Assembly (NCBI GenBank): GCA_949318235.1
Contig: OX439129.1
Coordinates: 19,795,066-19,859,065, forward strand
DNA from: Ecdyonurus torrentis
Taxonomy: Eukaryota > Arthropoda > Insecta > Ephemeroptera > Heptageniidae
DNA: 64,000 bases
Direction: 5' to 3'
Shown piece by piece: positions 39,483 to 56,248 of this stretch. The notes beneath the pieces were generated by a model that saw only the letters and a list, made by a program, of their open reading frames with translations, was not told the DNA's origin and searched no databases. A program made the position numbers and the translations under genes. Position 1 is the first letter of the stretch, and each line of letters starts with the position of its first letter.

Positions 39483-40644
39483 ATAGGCCTATTATTATAT
39501 ACTTATAGCTACATAATTTTGAATGGCAAAAAATGGCTGATTTTTTTTATTGTTGCCATTGCTGTATCAAAAGTTAATAAGAATTTAAATTATTATCTGT
39601 ACCCTAATAATTACAAAAGAAAGCAACATAGAGATGTGAAATGCAACATCCATTTTGTTTAAATGAAAATGCATTCATGATTTGAATCTGTGTTGCTATT
39701 TTAATAAATAAAAAACTAGGTGAAAATGTAAAATCTTAAAATAACTTGAAGAAATTTTTATATTAAAAATTATATAAAAGTGCTTTAGATTTTCAGACAT
39801 TTTTGAAGTTAAAAAAAAATACTCTTTAAATTTTGATAAAAAAATATATAGAAATAAATTGTATAATAAAATTATTAAAATATCTGATACAAATTTGAGT
39901 TAATAAAATTAATATTTATAAGTTTAAAATAAAAGCTTAATATTTTTGCTACATTAAAAAATAAAAATAAATAACAATCATAAAATCTATGCCAAAAATT
40001 AGTTGGCACTTTTTTTTTTTATTGTTTTTTTTGCAACAGAAATTTTTTATACCAAACATATTTATATTAAATTAAATAACAAATAAAACATGGTTGACAA
40101 ATTAAAACTATTTTTTGAATGAAAAAAAAAATAATAATAATAATAATAATAATACATTGAAATTAAAATGTGAAGAAACAAGAAGTATGTACATGACTCT
40201 GATATAATATATCTTTTGTATGTTGTATGTCATTTAGTCTAGAAAAATATATAAAGTCTTATGTGTCTATATATACTATGTGGATGTGGGAAAAATATAT
40301 ATTATTCTATATGTTCTATAAGAAAAAGAAATTCAAAAAAGAAAGGAAAAAAAAAAAAATTAAAAACCTTAACTTCCAATAAATGTCAGCCATATATTTT
40401 TTTTTATTTTAGAAAAAAATAAATAGGAAAAAAAGATATTTATCAGATCAGTGTTCAACTTTTGTTGCGGGAGATTTTGTTGTTTCTTAGCAGGATTTAA
40501 AGGAATTGTTGGTTTGGGTTTTATGTAGGGTATAGTTTTTTTTGTTTTGTTTTTTTTAGTGACTTGTTAAGTAAAGATAATATTTTAAAACCTTCAGTTC
40601 TTAAAAAATACTGTAAATTATACTATATTATAGGCCTATTTTAT

Positions 40645-40823
40645 ATATCATCGTTGGTCTGCTGTAATGTCCGATGTCTAATTGACCTTGAAAAAATATA
40701 TTTCATCGGATCGACCCCAAATTTTGGATTTTTCCATTTCAGGCCATTTGCAGCAAAAAATGTTTTTCAAGGTCAAATGGACATCAGACAATAAGACAAT
40801 ATAGTGGACCTGCGACGATATAA
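40645..40823. repeat. TA-site MITE, diverged copy
   Basis: It shares TGACCTTGA (40683-40691), TCAAGGTCA (40767-40775) and the block CCCCAAATTTTGGATTT with 21826-21992. The terminal repeats are diverged (ATCGTTGGTCTGCTGTAATG and CGACGATAT) and the flanks are TA-rich. Confidence 0.8.
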
Positions 40824-42988
40824 TATATATAATTATAATAGGTATAATATATATTATACCTATATTTAAACTCTGAATCAACAAATATTTGTTGACTTTG
40901 TTATTAGGATGTCATTTTTCTGTGAAGAGATTTTCTAGATTCTTGAAATGTTCTTTGGGTATTTGAAAAGCAGTTTTATTTTAATACAAATTGCTTGCTA
41001 ATGGTAACTTTAAAGTGAACTCAAATCGCATTTATCTTACGTTTGTTGCTGCCCATGTATATCAGTTTTACATGACATTTTTAATAGCTTATTAAAGTGC
41101 TATATTTCAAGAAGTTGCAATGTAAGGGCACTTTTATTTATTCAATAAGTGGAAAGTAAAAAAAAAAAAAAAAAAAAAAGAAAAAAAGAAGAAGAAGAAG
41201 AAGATAAAAAAGCATTCATTGAATGTCTGTCAGACAAAATCGGACAAATGGCCCTGGCTGTGCGCACAGGTAAAGCATATAGGCAAGCGGCGCACAGGTA
41301 GGGTCTTTTATCATAGGGCCTTTTGTCCGCGGGCGTTCTGTCTGTATATGCATTCATTATTGTAAGCACTATTTTAGTAAAATGTTAATATATGATATAT
41401 GTTAAAAAAATTAATAGACAAATAATACTATTAAGAAAAAAAAATTAGACCACAATAAACTGAAAATTAATGAAATGTGAAATTTCTTGAAGAGAATTTT
41501 TACGTTTCATTAATTTTTAATTTAATGTGGTCTATAATCTTTTTATATACTAATATATTATTATGTTTATTATTTTTGTGTCATCATTTAATCAACCACA
41601 ATGTTTTTTCCCTAACTAAAACTCATAATAATAACTTCATTTTTTAATGTGGTTTTAGTAATTTTCTTATTCCAGCTTACTCAAAGCCTTTTTTTTTTTT
41701 TTTTTTTTTTTTTAATCATTATAAATCTACAGAACATTTCACATATTTACTTTGGGTATTTAATACCTATAGATTATTTTTATGTAGTTAACAAATGGTG
41801 CAGCTATCTCTATGGATAGCAATCTCTCTTTATTTTGTTTGTAGTTAGGAGAATAGTTTTTTTTTTTTTTTTTTTTAGTTGAAAGTAATGTAGCTCTCAT
41901 TTTGATGACATTTTTCAGCAAAAATAGTGATAATATTCTAACAGTATATCTCGGCAGCATTGAAATGACATTATATTTTTGAGATGCAAAAAATACTCAC
42001 TAAACGTTTTCTTTCTACTTTTTCTTCATTAAGCCTTGCTTCTTATTAATTGATACATGAAGAAATCATAATAATAAAAAGAGTTTGCTTTACAAAAACT
42101 AGTATTATACACAATAAAGTATTGCTGATTAATAATCATGATTAATGTAAGTAGATAACTATGTAATCCAGAGAGGATTCCCGCTGAAAAGTACTGGTCA
42201 GCTGGAGACGTGTATTGCGGGTCAAAATTACATTGATCAAATGGGCAACAAAATATAACTTCCAGGATAAAATATAAGTAAAGACAACAGAAAATTGAAT
42301 AACGATATTCTCTTTGGATTACCTATCTATAGAAATACCTTAATCATGATAAAATCTTACTTTGTTACTGCACAATAATGAATTTTAATGCTCAAATTAT
42401 ACTTTTATTACAAATCTTTTACTTTCATTTTATTTTGGGATGGCTAACTTGAGATTATATTTTGAAATAAATATTGATGCTCATAGAGGAAATAACTATG
42501 GGCAAAATTCTTTGGGTGTTCTTGAAACAGACTTAATTAATTCTCATACATAATTATAAATATTAAATACGACTGATAAATCTATTTTTTTTCTTTGATA
42601 TCCTATATCTATAGTCTATATCATTATTTAAATGCAAAGGGAAAGGAAAAAAAATCAAATATAAACTGAGTATATCTATATAAAAAAAAGTACCGTTTAA
42701 AAATATATATATTTTCATATGTTGCATTATTTTTCAACATATCATTTATTATTTTACTTTTTTTTTATTACTATTTTTAATTCACCTGTAGTTAATTTTT
42801 TATTAAATTTTGGTTTGTTGATTTGCCTAAAGCTTAAAAAAAAAAAGTTGTTATGAAGATATATACTAATCTAATTTTATCTAAGTCCTATTATTATTAT
42901 TGAAATTTGAATTATATTTCTTACGCGTGTAATTTTAAAGTTTGTATTATGAATTGAGAATTGAGATTTTATAAATTTTTTTTTAAAG

Positions 42989-43230
42989 GCGTAGAACACG
43001 TGGAACAAAAAACTTTTCTAATATCCTAACATACCTGAAAATGAATGTTAATTTGGCCAAAGTTATTTATTTCTAATTTATTTTCTACTGACATAAAAGA
43101 CGTCATTGTCCACAGCTGCCTTTTTGTGAAAGGAAAATAAATAAGAAATCAATGAGTCCGGCCAAATCAATGTTGATATTCAGGTATGTTGGGATATTTG
43201 ACAAGTTTTTTGTTCAATCTGTTCTATGCA
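42989..43230. repeat. Diverged foldback element
   Basis: GCGTAGAACACGTGGAACAA at the left pairs imperfectly with TTGTTCAATCTGTTCTATGC at the right; inner arms include CATACCTGAA and TTCAGGTATG. No clear target duplication. Confidence 0.65.
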
Positions 43231-44100
43231 TTTAATTCTTGCTTCTTGTGTGTATCATAACTCAATTTGATATTTTCAGTCGTACATGTACGTTTGTGTT
43301 TGCTTTCGTTACCCACTCATATAAAATATAATTATAGATGCATGATAAACAGAAACTCTTGCATTTTCCTTTATCAAAGTGTAAGTTTTAACAACACAAG
43401 TTTTAAGAAAGAAAGACCTTATACTTATATAGAATACTTAATTCTTTCATTGCATGGTCAGGGTTCTTGTATTTTGTCAAACCCGACAATAATAAATGAA
43501 ATTAACTAAAATATCTTATTGCAGCTTGTTTTATAATTTGTAAATGAAATCTCAGTTAATAATACGAGTTTTAATAAATTTTTACATTATAAAATATTTA
43601 TGTAAAGAAAATTATATATCAATTATTATATAATATAGATAAAATTTCAAAAGATATGGTGTATTTTTTGTTTGAAGATACTTCCATTATATATTTGATA
43701 TTTTTGTGTATTTTGAACCACACGTACAAAAATACAATAAAGTAAAGTACATCGACTTAATTATTTCTTAATAGTAAAATAAGTGCATTGTAAATATTGT
43801 AAGACAGGAGGAGGTGTGAGTGATTTACGGAGGGGAATTTGTATAAAAATATGTATTTCAATTTTTTTGTTTTGAAAAATATGTTAACACTCATAATTCT
43901 TTTATTTGTAATCTCTTTTTGTTGATGGTGTTAAAATTAAAATATATATGTTGATAAATTTAAAATATTAAATCGTTTTCTTTCAATCTGTTACATTGTT
44001 TTTATTATTTTTATCCGTCTCTCTAGGTCCTTTATAATCTTTTTCATTTATTCGTTGCGTTTTATTGTATTTTAGATTAATTTATATATTATTATTATTT

Positions 44101-47100
44101 ATGAAAATGGTGACCATATCTCAAAAGGACCCAATAAAATTTTGACTCTTTGAAGTTTGAAGTGCATAGTCTCTATTTATCAATTCATTTAAATTAATTG
44201 TGAAGTTCGAACGAAAGGTGATTGACCGCGAAGTGAAAGTTAAAAGTTCAGAGCGGTCTGTGTATGGTGTGTGTGGCCTCTCGCTTATCTGTTCGCTGAG
44301 TTTTTTTTTTCTTTTTCTCTTTCCTACTAACAATACAACACATAGCGGGCGACACAAAGAAAGAGGAGATGATGCTCGCGCGCGGGCGCGATGAGAAGCA
44401 ACAGAGAGCGGGCGGACATCGACTCCCTTCTCCCTCCCTCTTCCCGTGGTGTGAGCGGCCTTGCTTTGCTTTTGCTTGCGGAATTGAAGGAAGGCCATGA
44501 GCAAGGAGAAGAGGCACGTGGCTTTGTGCCGGGATGTGCAGACCTTCGCCCCGATATTTTCGCAAAGGCGCGACCTTGGCTGCGCCGGGCCATGCCGGGC
44601 TGCGCGCACATTGCCCGTGAGGAGGTAAAACTAACCTTGGGCCCGGAGCACACGGCCTACTTTGGGGTCAACATTCATACAAGGTTACGCGTTTCCCCTG
44701 CAACCCCTGTCGTACCCGAACTCTGCCGAATCTAACGCCCACATACGCACTTACAGTTTTTTTTTGTTAACCCTCTCTTGCTGTTACCCAATGTAATGAC
44801 TTTTTCTCCAGCAACCCCCTAGATGCCTCTTCTCATTACATGGAGTGGAGTCGATGGAGTTAATTTTCTATTTGCGCAATATCACACTATGCCTTGTGTA
44901 CAAATAATGTTAAAAATGAAGTATAAATGATACTTTTATATGTAAAAAAAAAAAACATACAAATAAAAATTTATGCTTTTATCTAATGAATGCAAAATTA
45001 CTATATGCATTAAAAAATCACGTTATATAAATTAATACTGTATTATGTAGTATAACTTCAGAGATGTACTCTCTCTCTCTCTCTCTCTCGCACACACTCT
45101 CTTTCTCTCTCTTGCTGCAGGATCTCAACACCGTTTTAAACAATCCTAATACTATGGTTTTATACAGGCAGGACTGAGTAAATTTATAAAAAGAGTCCTA
45201 TACAGTGATAGTGATAAGTGATATAACTTCATATTATTGTATAGCGCAACAGGATAAATAAAAGAGATTATAATAAATTAACTAAATATATAAACTCTCA
45301 GCAATAAATTTAAAAAGAAAATGCGGTTTATAGAACCTTATATTATGCTTATATTTATATAAGCACGCGCGCAGCTTTTGATAAATGCTTATTTATTTAT
45401 TCAACAATGCGTGAAAAAAAAACTCGTATCCACCCTTTTCATTAAAAATAATAATTTCCTCCTTGTCTCCCCTTCTCTCCCGGGCGGTTGGTCTGGCTAG
45501 ACAGACGTAGTGACCTTGGCCGGGAAAAAAGAGGACAGGGTCGCGTACTCTCTTCAAGTGGGGCAGCAGAGGCTCAAAAGTAGGTATAGGGATGTGTGGA
45601 AGGTCAGAAAGCTGCTTGTGAAGGGCAAATTTGCCCCACCAAGGCTAGATAGTGTAGGCCAAGGCTACTTACCACTGCTAAATGCCACATACGTTTCCCC
45701 CTTGTACACTAAAACTTCCTCCACCACACGCTTAGACTTCCCTATAGTTCTCTCAAACTCTTCCTTGTGCCGTATATGATGTCACAATTTGCAAAACTGT
45801 GACGTCACATTTTTTTGCAAACAAGGTCGAAACATATAGTACGTCACTTCGTACGTGTGATTCGAGATTATTTAAATAAACAATAACGTGTAGGCAATTT
45901 ACATTACTAAAGTGAATTGCTCTCGAATAATTAATTGCTACATCAGTATTTGAAATATATATATTTTTTTTTAATAAAATAATTATTTGTTTTAGATCGA
46001 ATTTTGTAGGATAAAAATAATTAGTATTTTTCTCAGTCATAGAAATTATAGTTAGCAAAGAATATGTAAAACTTATATCCTTTTTCAATTTGCTTATTAT
46101 GTAAAAAGAAGTGCTTCTATTATATAGAATATTAATTTGCACGTACTGTGTTTAAAATTTGATTAAAGTACTCGTACAATAAATATAAATTAAAGAAAAA
46201 AACTTCAACGGCTGGTTATCAACCTCTCATGGAGCGCGGTGGATTGACATTATATGTTGTGACGTCAGAAAGTCGCACATTGTCATGTGGTGCACACTGG
46301 AGGTGACCCTGCGCCACGAGGCTCTGTGTGAACTCTCTGATATCAGACAAGGGCAGGCAGCTAGTCGTGAGAGACACGCGAACGTTAACCTCGACCCTGC
46401 CCCTGCCCGTCCAATACACCAAGCTATTTTTGCATCCATATACCATGCCATGCATCGATCTGGTTCTGTAATTCAACATCACGTATTAATTAACACGTCG
46501 TTATATACGTGCTTGGTAATTGCATGAATGGAATTTAATATAACAACAAACATATTTTTATCTTAATTTGTTAACTATCATTAAAATATTTTATGTAGGG
46601 GGGAAAACGCAAAATATTGCATCCCCCCTCCCCCCGCCTCTAGCATATAATAATTAATATTCTTTTTACTAATTTCTTGGTCAGATTTTTTTTTTATATA
46701 GAATATAACAATGGATATGAAAAAAAATCGAATGGTGTGCTACGCTATTTATTGCTATATCTCGTCATTCGGCTCTAATTTCTAAAGCAAGAGCCAGCGC
46801 ACATGTAACAAGATCATTCGTTTTAAGATTTTGTAATTCATCTTGATCAACCTGATAAATTCAACAATTTATCTCTTATTTATTAAAAAAAAAAAAAAAA
46901 AAGTCATAAAAATAGAAACTTCAAATCAAATCAAAATAGGCTTTATTTTTCACTTCAGCCTGCAATGATTAAAGTGCGGCAACCCGAGCATCATTGTTGA
47001 TCAAGAAGTTGCCTACTTTACAGGCGACTCCTCAAAATTGAATGCATAGTAAAGTAATTTATGTTTCTTTTTTTTTTTTTGTGAAATAAAAAGCAAGAAG

Positions 47101-48344
47101 CGCAAGTGTGTACCAAATGGGTGATCAGGACAATTGATAAGTTATTAACAATATAAATGAAAGTTTTATGTTACATCCGTTACATCCTTAATATAGTTAT
47201 TATAATATAGTTCGTATAACTATATTCATATTCCAAAATCTATTGTTGAACTTTCTTATATAAAAATTCTTTTGTTAATTATTTATTATTATTTGTAATT
47301 AAAAAGAGCATTTTATATTAAGACTAAATAAAAATGAAAAACAAATTAAAATATGAATAGATAAAAAAAAATCAAACAAAAGTGTTCGTTCCTGTTGCGC
47401 AACTGTTGCATGTTTCAGTACAATTACTGTTATTAGGAATAAATCGATATAGAAAATAATATACATAATAGAATCGTTACTAACACTATAATAACCAATT
47501 TTATATACAGTTTTTCATTACTTATTAGTTATTACTCTTGGGGAAAAAATGATAATTCTATGCGTATAGCAAAAAATACTGATACACCTATTTGATGAAA
47601 TTGAAAAATGTTCAAAATAAAAATAAATAGTAAGGAATAATAAAATTATCATAATCCGTAATTAACATTCCTACGTCGCGATGCAATTGATTTTTTTATA
47701 TAATAATATAATTATTATTTTTCCTTCTTTCATCAGTTCATTATAACTCTGCGGTCTGCGGGGTGGATAAAAATACTTCTAGGTTCGTCGCCTCGGCCAC
47801 GAGGTCGCAAGTTTGTTATAACCTTGATGTTGTCCATCGCGCTCTTGCGTTGTCCTTGGCCGTGAAGTGACTCAAGTGAAGGAAGCGGTGCCGCCCCCTG
47901 GCCAGCCCTCGACACGTCACGTGGGAGTGTCTGGGCGGTGCGCGGGGCGGGCGCCAGGCGGGCTCGGGAGTGGCAGGGCCGTGGCAGGGCTGGCGCGAGG
48001 CTGGCAAGGGCGTGCATGGGAGGAGCAGATACACCCTGCTGCTGAACCAGATGCTCCAAAATACCATCGGGAACCAATGGTGCTTGCTGCATCTAAACAT
48101 CAATGTCAAATATTACAAGATTTCCACTCAGCTCAATTCAAAGTATTGGTTGCGTTATCAATTTTATGATAGCTATTCAAATCAAATCTATGTTACCCGG
48201 TTCCCGATTATAATTACAATGAGATAAAAATAAGTTTTAAAGTGTGTTTGAATCATGAAAAAAAAAAAAAAAAAAATCTATATAACGTTTTTATAAAATT
48301 GTATTATGACATGCATGAAAAATAGTACACTCCTCTTGTTTCTC

Positions 48345-48397
<53 letters not shown>

Positions 48398-50433
48398 TCA
48401 ATCGAGCTCATTAAAAATTGGTTCCACTTAATTATCCCCACAGTTACTTTTGTTTAAAAATAGGAAATGTTTTCGAAGGTTCAAATGTAAATCAGATTCA
48501 TCAACGTATGATTAGTAATTTAAATTATTTTCAATACTATTAGAATTAAATTATTAATTTCTTAGAAAAAAACATTAAAAATATTAACATAATTTAACTT
48601 ATGAGCATGTATATTATTGAACTGTATAGATTTTTACTGGCAGTGAAAGCGTACGTGCACGTATAAATCTCGCGCATGCTTATTGGCACATAGCAACCTT
48701 AGATGCCTTTTGAGGCGGATTTTGAAGCACTTTTAATTGAACAAATATAATCCTAGATTAATAGCCAGTTTGCATGATAGTGCGCTGTAAGGAGAGGTTT
48801 TAATCAAGACTCGAATCATAAAATTCAAACCATTGGATCCAGAGATATCTTGCTTTGTTTTCATAATGCTTTTCAAAGGCGGAAGTTTTCGATGCATAGT
48901 AAATTATAAATTATAATGGCATAGGCATTATTTTAGACTATAATATTTATATCTTCTTTTTTACATGTCAGTGCATATGCCTATAGTATTAATATTTTAT
49001 GTGTATATAAGAAAATATATTCATAATACATTCATAATAAATATATTCATATGTTCATAATACTTTGAGTAGATTAAATATAATAATTGGAGAAAGGATA
49101 GTCTTGGATATTGAAAAAGTTGTTTTGTTGACATGTGCAATGTATCAAAAAATTGTATTAAGTGTTGTTGTACTTAAACATACTTTTCATTTCTCTAGTT
49201 TAATAACACAATAATTTCAACTTTTTACTTCGATCATTATACAAATTTCAACTAATAATGCTATACGTATTTTAGCATTGCCATTTATAAATTATCCAGC
49301 AGATAAATTTAACCTAGCGCGCGAGATGGAATCGTCCAAAGAGTCAGATTGGACGATTCTATTATGAGCGAGAGGTGACGAAGGAATAGAGTTTACTGGA
49401 GTCGCATGGAGAATGGGACGTTTCATTCACTTTCTAACAAAACACTTTCGCTCTCGTTCGCACCGCACCGCGCGGTCCACTCTCACTTTCCGTTTGTCCA
49501 GCACCGGCCGGCTCGCGGCTAGCCTGAAGCGCATTTAATAATAATTATGTTTATTTACAAAATTAACTCCTTATGTAGTATCAACAAATTTCATCTTGTT
49601 AAATAGTTTTAATAAATATTATTTAACATAATTATTATTTATTATATTATGCATCATGCTAATATTTATTTGTTCGTAATTTTATTCTACAGTATTTTTT
49701 TTATATTGTTTTATTTATCTTCAAATAATTACATCATAACTGTTATTTTATAAAATACTCGCAATTATATATTACCGTTATATTAAATAATAAAATTGAA
49801 ATTCATATATCTTAAATTTTCTATCATGATCTGAAAGTTAGAGAGTGTAGCTGTACTGTACGTCCCTGAGAATTTGATTTCTCTAAAGAGAAACCTACCT
49901 CCCTGTATGATTTCGCCCTGTTTGTGCTAATGGAAAGTGAACCCCTGCACTGAGTGGCCCAGTAATCGAAAGTGAGAGTGAGACTTCGACCCCGATACTA
50001 AAGGAGAAATTAAATATTGCTCTGTGTAGCACACTTTCCCTGCAGCTCCCGTCTCTTCCCGGGGACCTACTTTCTTAATGTTATGTAATACAATATAATC
50101 TTTGCTATAGCTGCATTATGCATGCTATTATACATAGTTGTGGGTGGCGTTCTGATCTCCAGTTCAAATAATCAAGTCTGTGGTTGATAGAAAAATGTGT
50201 ATAATATAACTGCAATTTCTTTTATTTGTTTATCTCTTATTAATTTTTTGAATCTAATATGTTACGACTAAACAAAACATCTTATTTTGCTCACATACTT
50301 ACACACACACCTACATTAATCATGCATCTTTGCATTTTTAATTAGTATGTATTTTAATCGGTATTTATTAATTAAGATGAATTTTTCAAATTTACGTATA
50401 TCTCTAACTTTATAGGGCTCTATAGCTTCTAAC
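44101..50433. other. Gene-poor region with CpG-rich islands
   Basis: Short GC- and CpG-rich blocks stand out from very AT-rich surroundings at about 44200-44750, 45480-45850, 46210-46500, 47735-48070, 49310-49530 and 49850-50090. They lack stop codons in several frames on both strands, which explains the overlapping open frames, but none of the translations matches a family I know and no convincing exon chain joins them. CRE-type TGACGTCA sites occur at 45800-45807 and 46260-46267. They could be enhancers or promoters, first exons of a long non-coding or distant gene, or decayed sequence. Simple (TC)n tracts lie at 45069-45112 and 48350-48398. Confidence 0.45.
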
Positions 50434-52860
50434 CAGGGCTTAAAGTAGATCTGAAGTCTTACCGGAACGCAATAGTGAGATGAATCCACACCCCATCGGG
50501 GGGTCTGGGGGGCGCAGCCCCCCAGTTGCCCGCCGCAGGCGAAAAAAATTTTGAAAAAGGGGCGTGGCATTCTTATTTTTTGCTTAATTTTAAGGTAAAA
50601 TTTTTTCGCTAGGTTTAAAAAATTTAAAATAAAATTGCTTATAATTAGAGACCGGATTTTCAGGTGATCACCTTTTTGTTGCTATGAATAATATATGTTC
50701 CTTTTTTATAAGAATGTCCACGAACTAGCAACTTTCGAGCCGTTTGAGATCAACTCTTTTTTTCTCACCTTTTTTTAGGTTTTCACTTTTTTTCACCTTT
50801 TCATAAATTTTTTTCACCTAAATGAGGATTTTCTTTTTTTTTAAGAATTTATAAAACGTTTATAAAAAAATCATTTTTTACCGCAATTTTTTAAAACAGA
50901 GAGATTCAATAATGCTGTTCGTAAACCCTGTTCTATTACACCAATAACCAAAGGCGATCGTGATTTTAGGAGCAACATTATTGTATGTCATCTATAGTAA
51001 CATTTTTTTAATTTTATTTTTAAATTATAATTTGTTGTTGTTGTGGTTGTAGGTTGTACTTGTAATACCACAAAATACCTATAGGCAGTATAGCATTCGA
51101 CAAAATCAAATAGTAACCTCGTATCTCAGATTTTGATGTTTTCAAGTATACAGTAGCACTGTAGCTCAGAAAAAAATTACAAAAAATTAACTTTTATTTT
51201 ATCCTAAGGCACATGTATTGCACATTACTTCAGCTCAGTTGCAAATTTTGCCAGCTGATGGTGTCTTTGTAATTAATAATTAGTAACAAAAAAAAACTTT
51301 TTTTTGTGTCATTTTGAAAACAATGATTTCAAAAGTGCATTTCCTCTGAAAGTACATGAGATAAAAATTTCAAACTCAAACAACCAATAAAGGAAATATT
51401 GATTATTCATGCTACGCATACAAAAAAAATTGCAACCAACCCCTTTGCCAAAATATGCAAAAAACGTAACTTTGAAACTACAAGGGTTTAGAAGCTGAAA
51501 ATCAGTTTAGAGCCATAAATTTGTATTGGTAAACTGATTTGATACTTTAATTGAAATAACCTTAAAATAACCTCGAATTATGATGTAAAATTCTTGTGAG
51601 CGCCTAATAAATGCAGCCCGCAGCACAATCAGCCTGTAAAATGCAACCCGGAGCACATATACTTTTTAAATAAATATATATTTCCTCGCACAAATAACTT
51701 TAAAAAATAATTTGAATAGTTTCATATTACCAATACAAAATTCTACCCCTAAAGTGATTTTCATCTTTAAAACCCTTGTAGTTACAAAGTTACGCTTTTT
51801 GCATTTTTTGGCAAAGGGGTTGTTTGCAATTTTTTATTGAATGCATGGCATGAATAATCAATATTTTCTTTATTGGTTGTTTGAATTTGAAATTTTTATC
51901 TCATGTACTTTCAGAGGAAATGCACTTTTGAAATCCTTGTTTTCAAAATGACACAAAAAAAAAGTTTTTTTTGTTACTAATTAGTTAATTACAAAGACAC
52001 CAACAGCTGGCAAAATTTGAAGTAATGTGCAATACATGTGCCTTTAGGATAAAATAAAAGTTAATTTTTTGTAATTTTTTTCTGAGCTACAGTGCTACTG
52101 TAAACTTGAAAACATCAAAATCTGAGATACGAGGTTACTATATTTGATTTAGTCGATATACACTAAAAAATAATAGTAATAATAAAGTTATTTTTTTATT
52201 TTTACTTTTTTTTTTTTAATTTTATCACCTTTTTCTGAATTTATCACCTTTTTTCAGGTTTATCACCTTTTTTCACCTTTTTTTTTTTTTTACCTTTTTT
52301 GTGCAAAAAAAATTACCTTTTCAAGACATTTTTTTACCAAAAATTTCACCTGAAAATCCGGTCTCTACTTATAATTAATTTAAATTTTAAATTATTTTGA
52401 TTTTTAATGAAAAAATTTGTATATACATTTTTATAATAATATTAATATATGTATATTTTATTTTGAAACAACTTTTTTTTTCAAATTTAATTTAGGAAAA
52501 CAAAAGACAAGATTTTTTTTATATTTTCAAAGGTTAATGGTTAATATTAAAATTATGAGTGTGCAATGCCATATCATTTTGATTGATTATTTGATGAAAA
52601 TATGCTGACTTATGAGTGAAATTTGAGAAATATTTTATTCTATTTATTTTTTAACATCGGTGCTCATAGAATTTATAGATTACTTTTTTTATAATTAATC
52701 TATAAATTCAGCAAAAAAACATCACTTTTAATTTTAAAACAATAAAATAAATTGATTATATAAAAAAGCCAATTTATAGAAAACCAATGGAAATATAAGT
52801 TTGATTCTGGTGATATTTCATGTCATCTCGCAATGAGTTCAGTAGATGTATGAAAAAAAC

Positions 52861-52904
<44 letters not shown>

Positions 52905-53045
52905 GAACTAAAATAATTTACGAAAACTCAAATAAATTTGAATATATTTGTTTTACCTCAAATTTTTCTTACCGGAACTGCGTTCCGGCAGACAAATTCT
53001 TACCGGTACGGCGTACCGGTGCGTTCCGGCTTACTTTAAGCCCTG
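50434..53045. mobile_element. Non-autonomous hAT element, copy B (2.61 kb), inverted relative to copy A
   Basis: Ends CAGGGCTTAAAGTA and TACTTTAAGCCCTG, flanked by the perfect 8-bp duplication CTTCTAAC (50426-50433 and 53046-53053). The sequence is the reverse complement of 9157-11776, including the nested element. A longer poly(A) run (52865-52902) replaces the poly(T) of copy A. Confidence 0.92.
50646..52367. mobile_element. Inner foldback hAT-like element nested in copy B
   Basis: Same element, and same insertion point within the host hAT, as at 9836-11566: the flanking duplication CTTATAAT (50638-50645 and 52368-52375) is the reverse complement of ATTATAAG in copy A. Ends TAGAGACCGGATTTTC and its inverse; internal foldback as in copy A. 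Confidence 0.9.
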
Positions 53046-53094
53046 CTTCTAACCTAAACTATCTTTGTGTTGCAAAATGTAGTGCTCAAATAAA

Positions 53095-53185
53095 TATATA
53101 AGGTGTATCTGCATGACGTCATACTGAATGCGCTTCGACGCTATACTTGAGCGATGAGTAACATTACTTAGCATAGGTCAAAAAC

Positions 53186-53223
<38 letters not shown>

Positions 53224-53370
53224 TTTTTTGTTCAAAAATTAGTCGTTGTTTTTCTGTTATTATAGTTTTTCTCGCATACTTGAAAACTTATTCCATCTGT
53301 TAACAGCATCAATGCTCTCAAAAATTTTCCCATTTCAGTATTTTTAAACTTGCAAAATGTTATTTTCCGC
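53095..53370 (-). repeat. Interspersed repeat, unclassified family (copy 1)
   Basis: Its reverse complement matches 57735-58050 and 62525-62828 in order: an AAAATGTTAT/CATTTTGCA block, GCATTGATGCTGTTAACAG, CTCAAGTATGC, then TGAGTAACATTACT/GAGCAATGTTATTC, and GACGTCATGC. A poly(T) run (53189-53220) has expanded inside. Confidence 0.7.
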
Positions 53371-53400
53371 GAGATCATGCATCTATGCCACTGATTGTCA

Positions 53401-56248
<2,848 letters not shown>

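Larger units (their letters stand above)
39214..44100. other. AT-rich 3' flank of AGPAT, no recognisable gene
   Basis: After the likely AGPAT polyadenylation site (near 39330) the sequence is strongly AT-rich, with poly(A) tracts (39441-39481), (AAT)n at 40130-40154 and (AAG)n at about 41185-41205. Embedded elements are the MITE at 40645-40823 and inverted repeats at 41445-41533 (TAGACCACA...TGTGGTCTA) and 42989-43230. Open frames here are short and none matches a family I know. Confidence 0.55.

Noticed and set aside
44121..44735. Several overlapping 64-162-residue frames on both strands
   Set aside because: High GC content removes stop codons in several frames at once; none resembles a known protein and codon patterns are not consistent.
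47733..48109. Pro/Ala/Arg-rich open frames in a CpG-rich block
   Set aside because: Same cause as above; no domain, no splice partners, and the three frames compete with each other.
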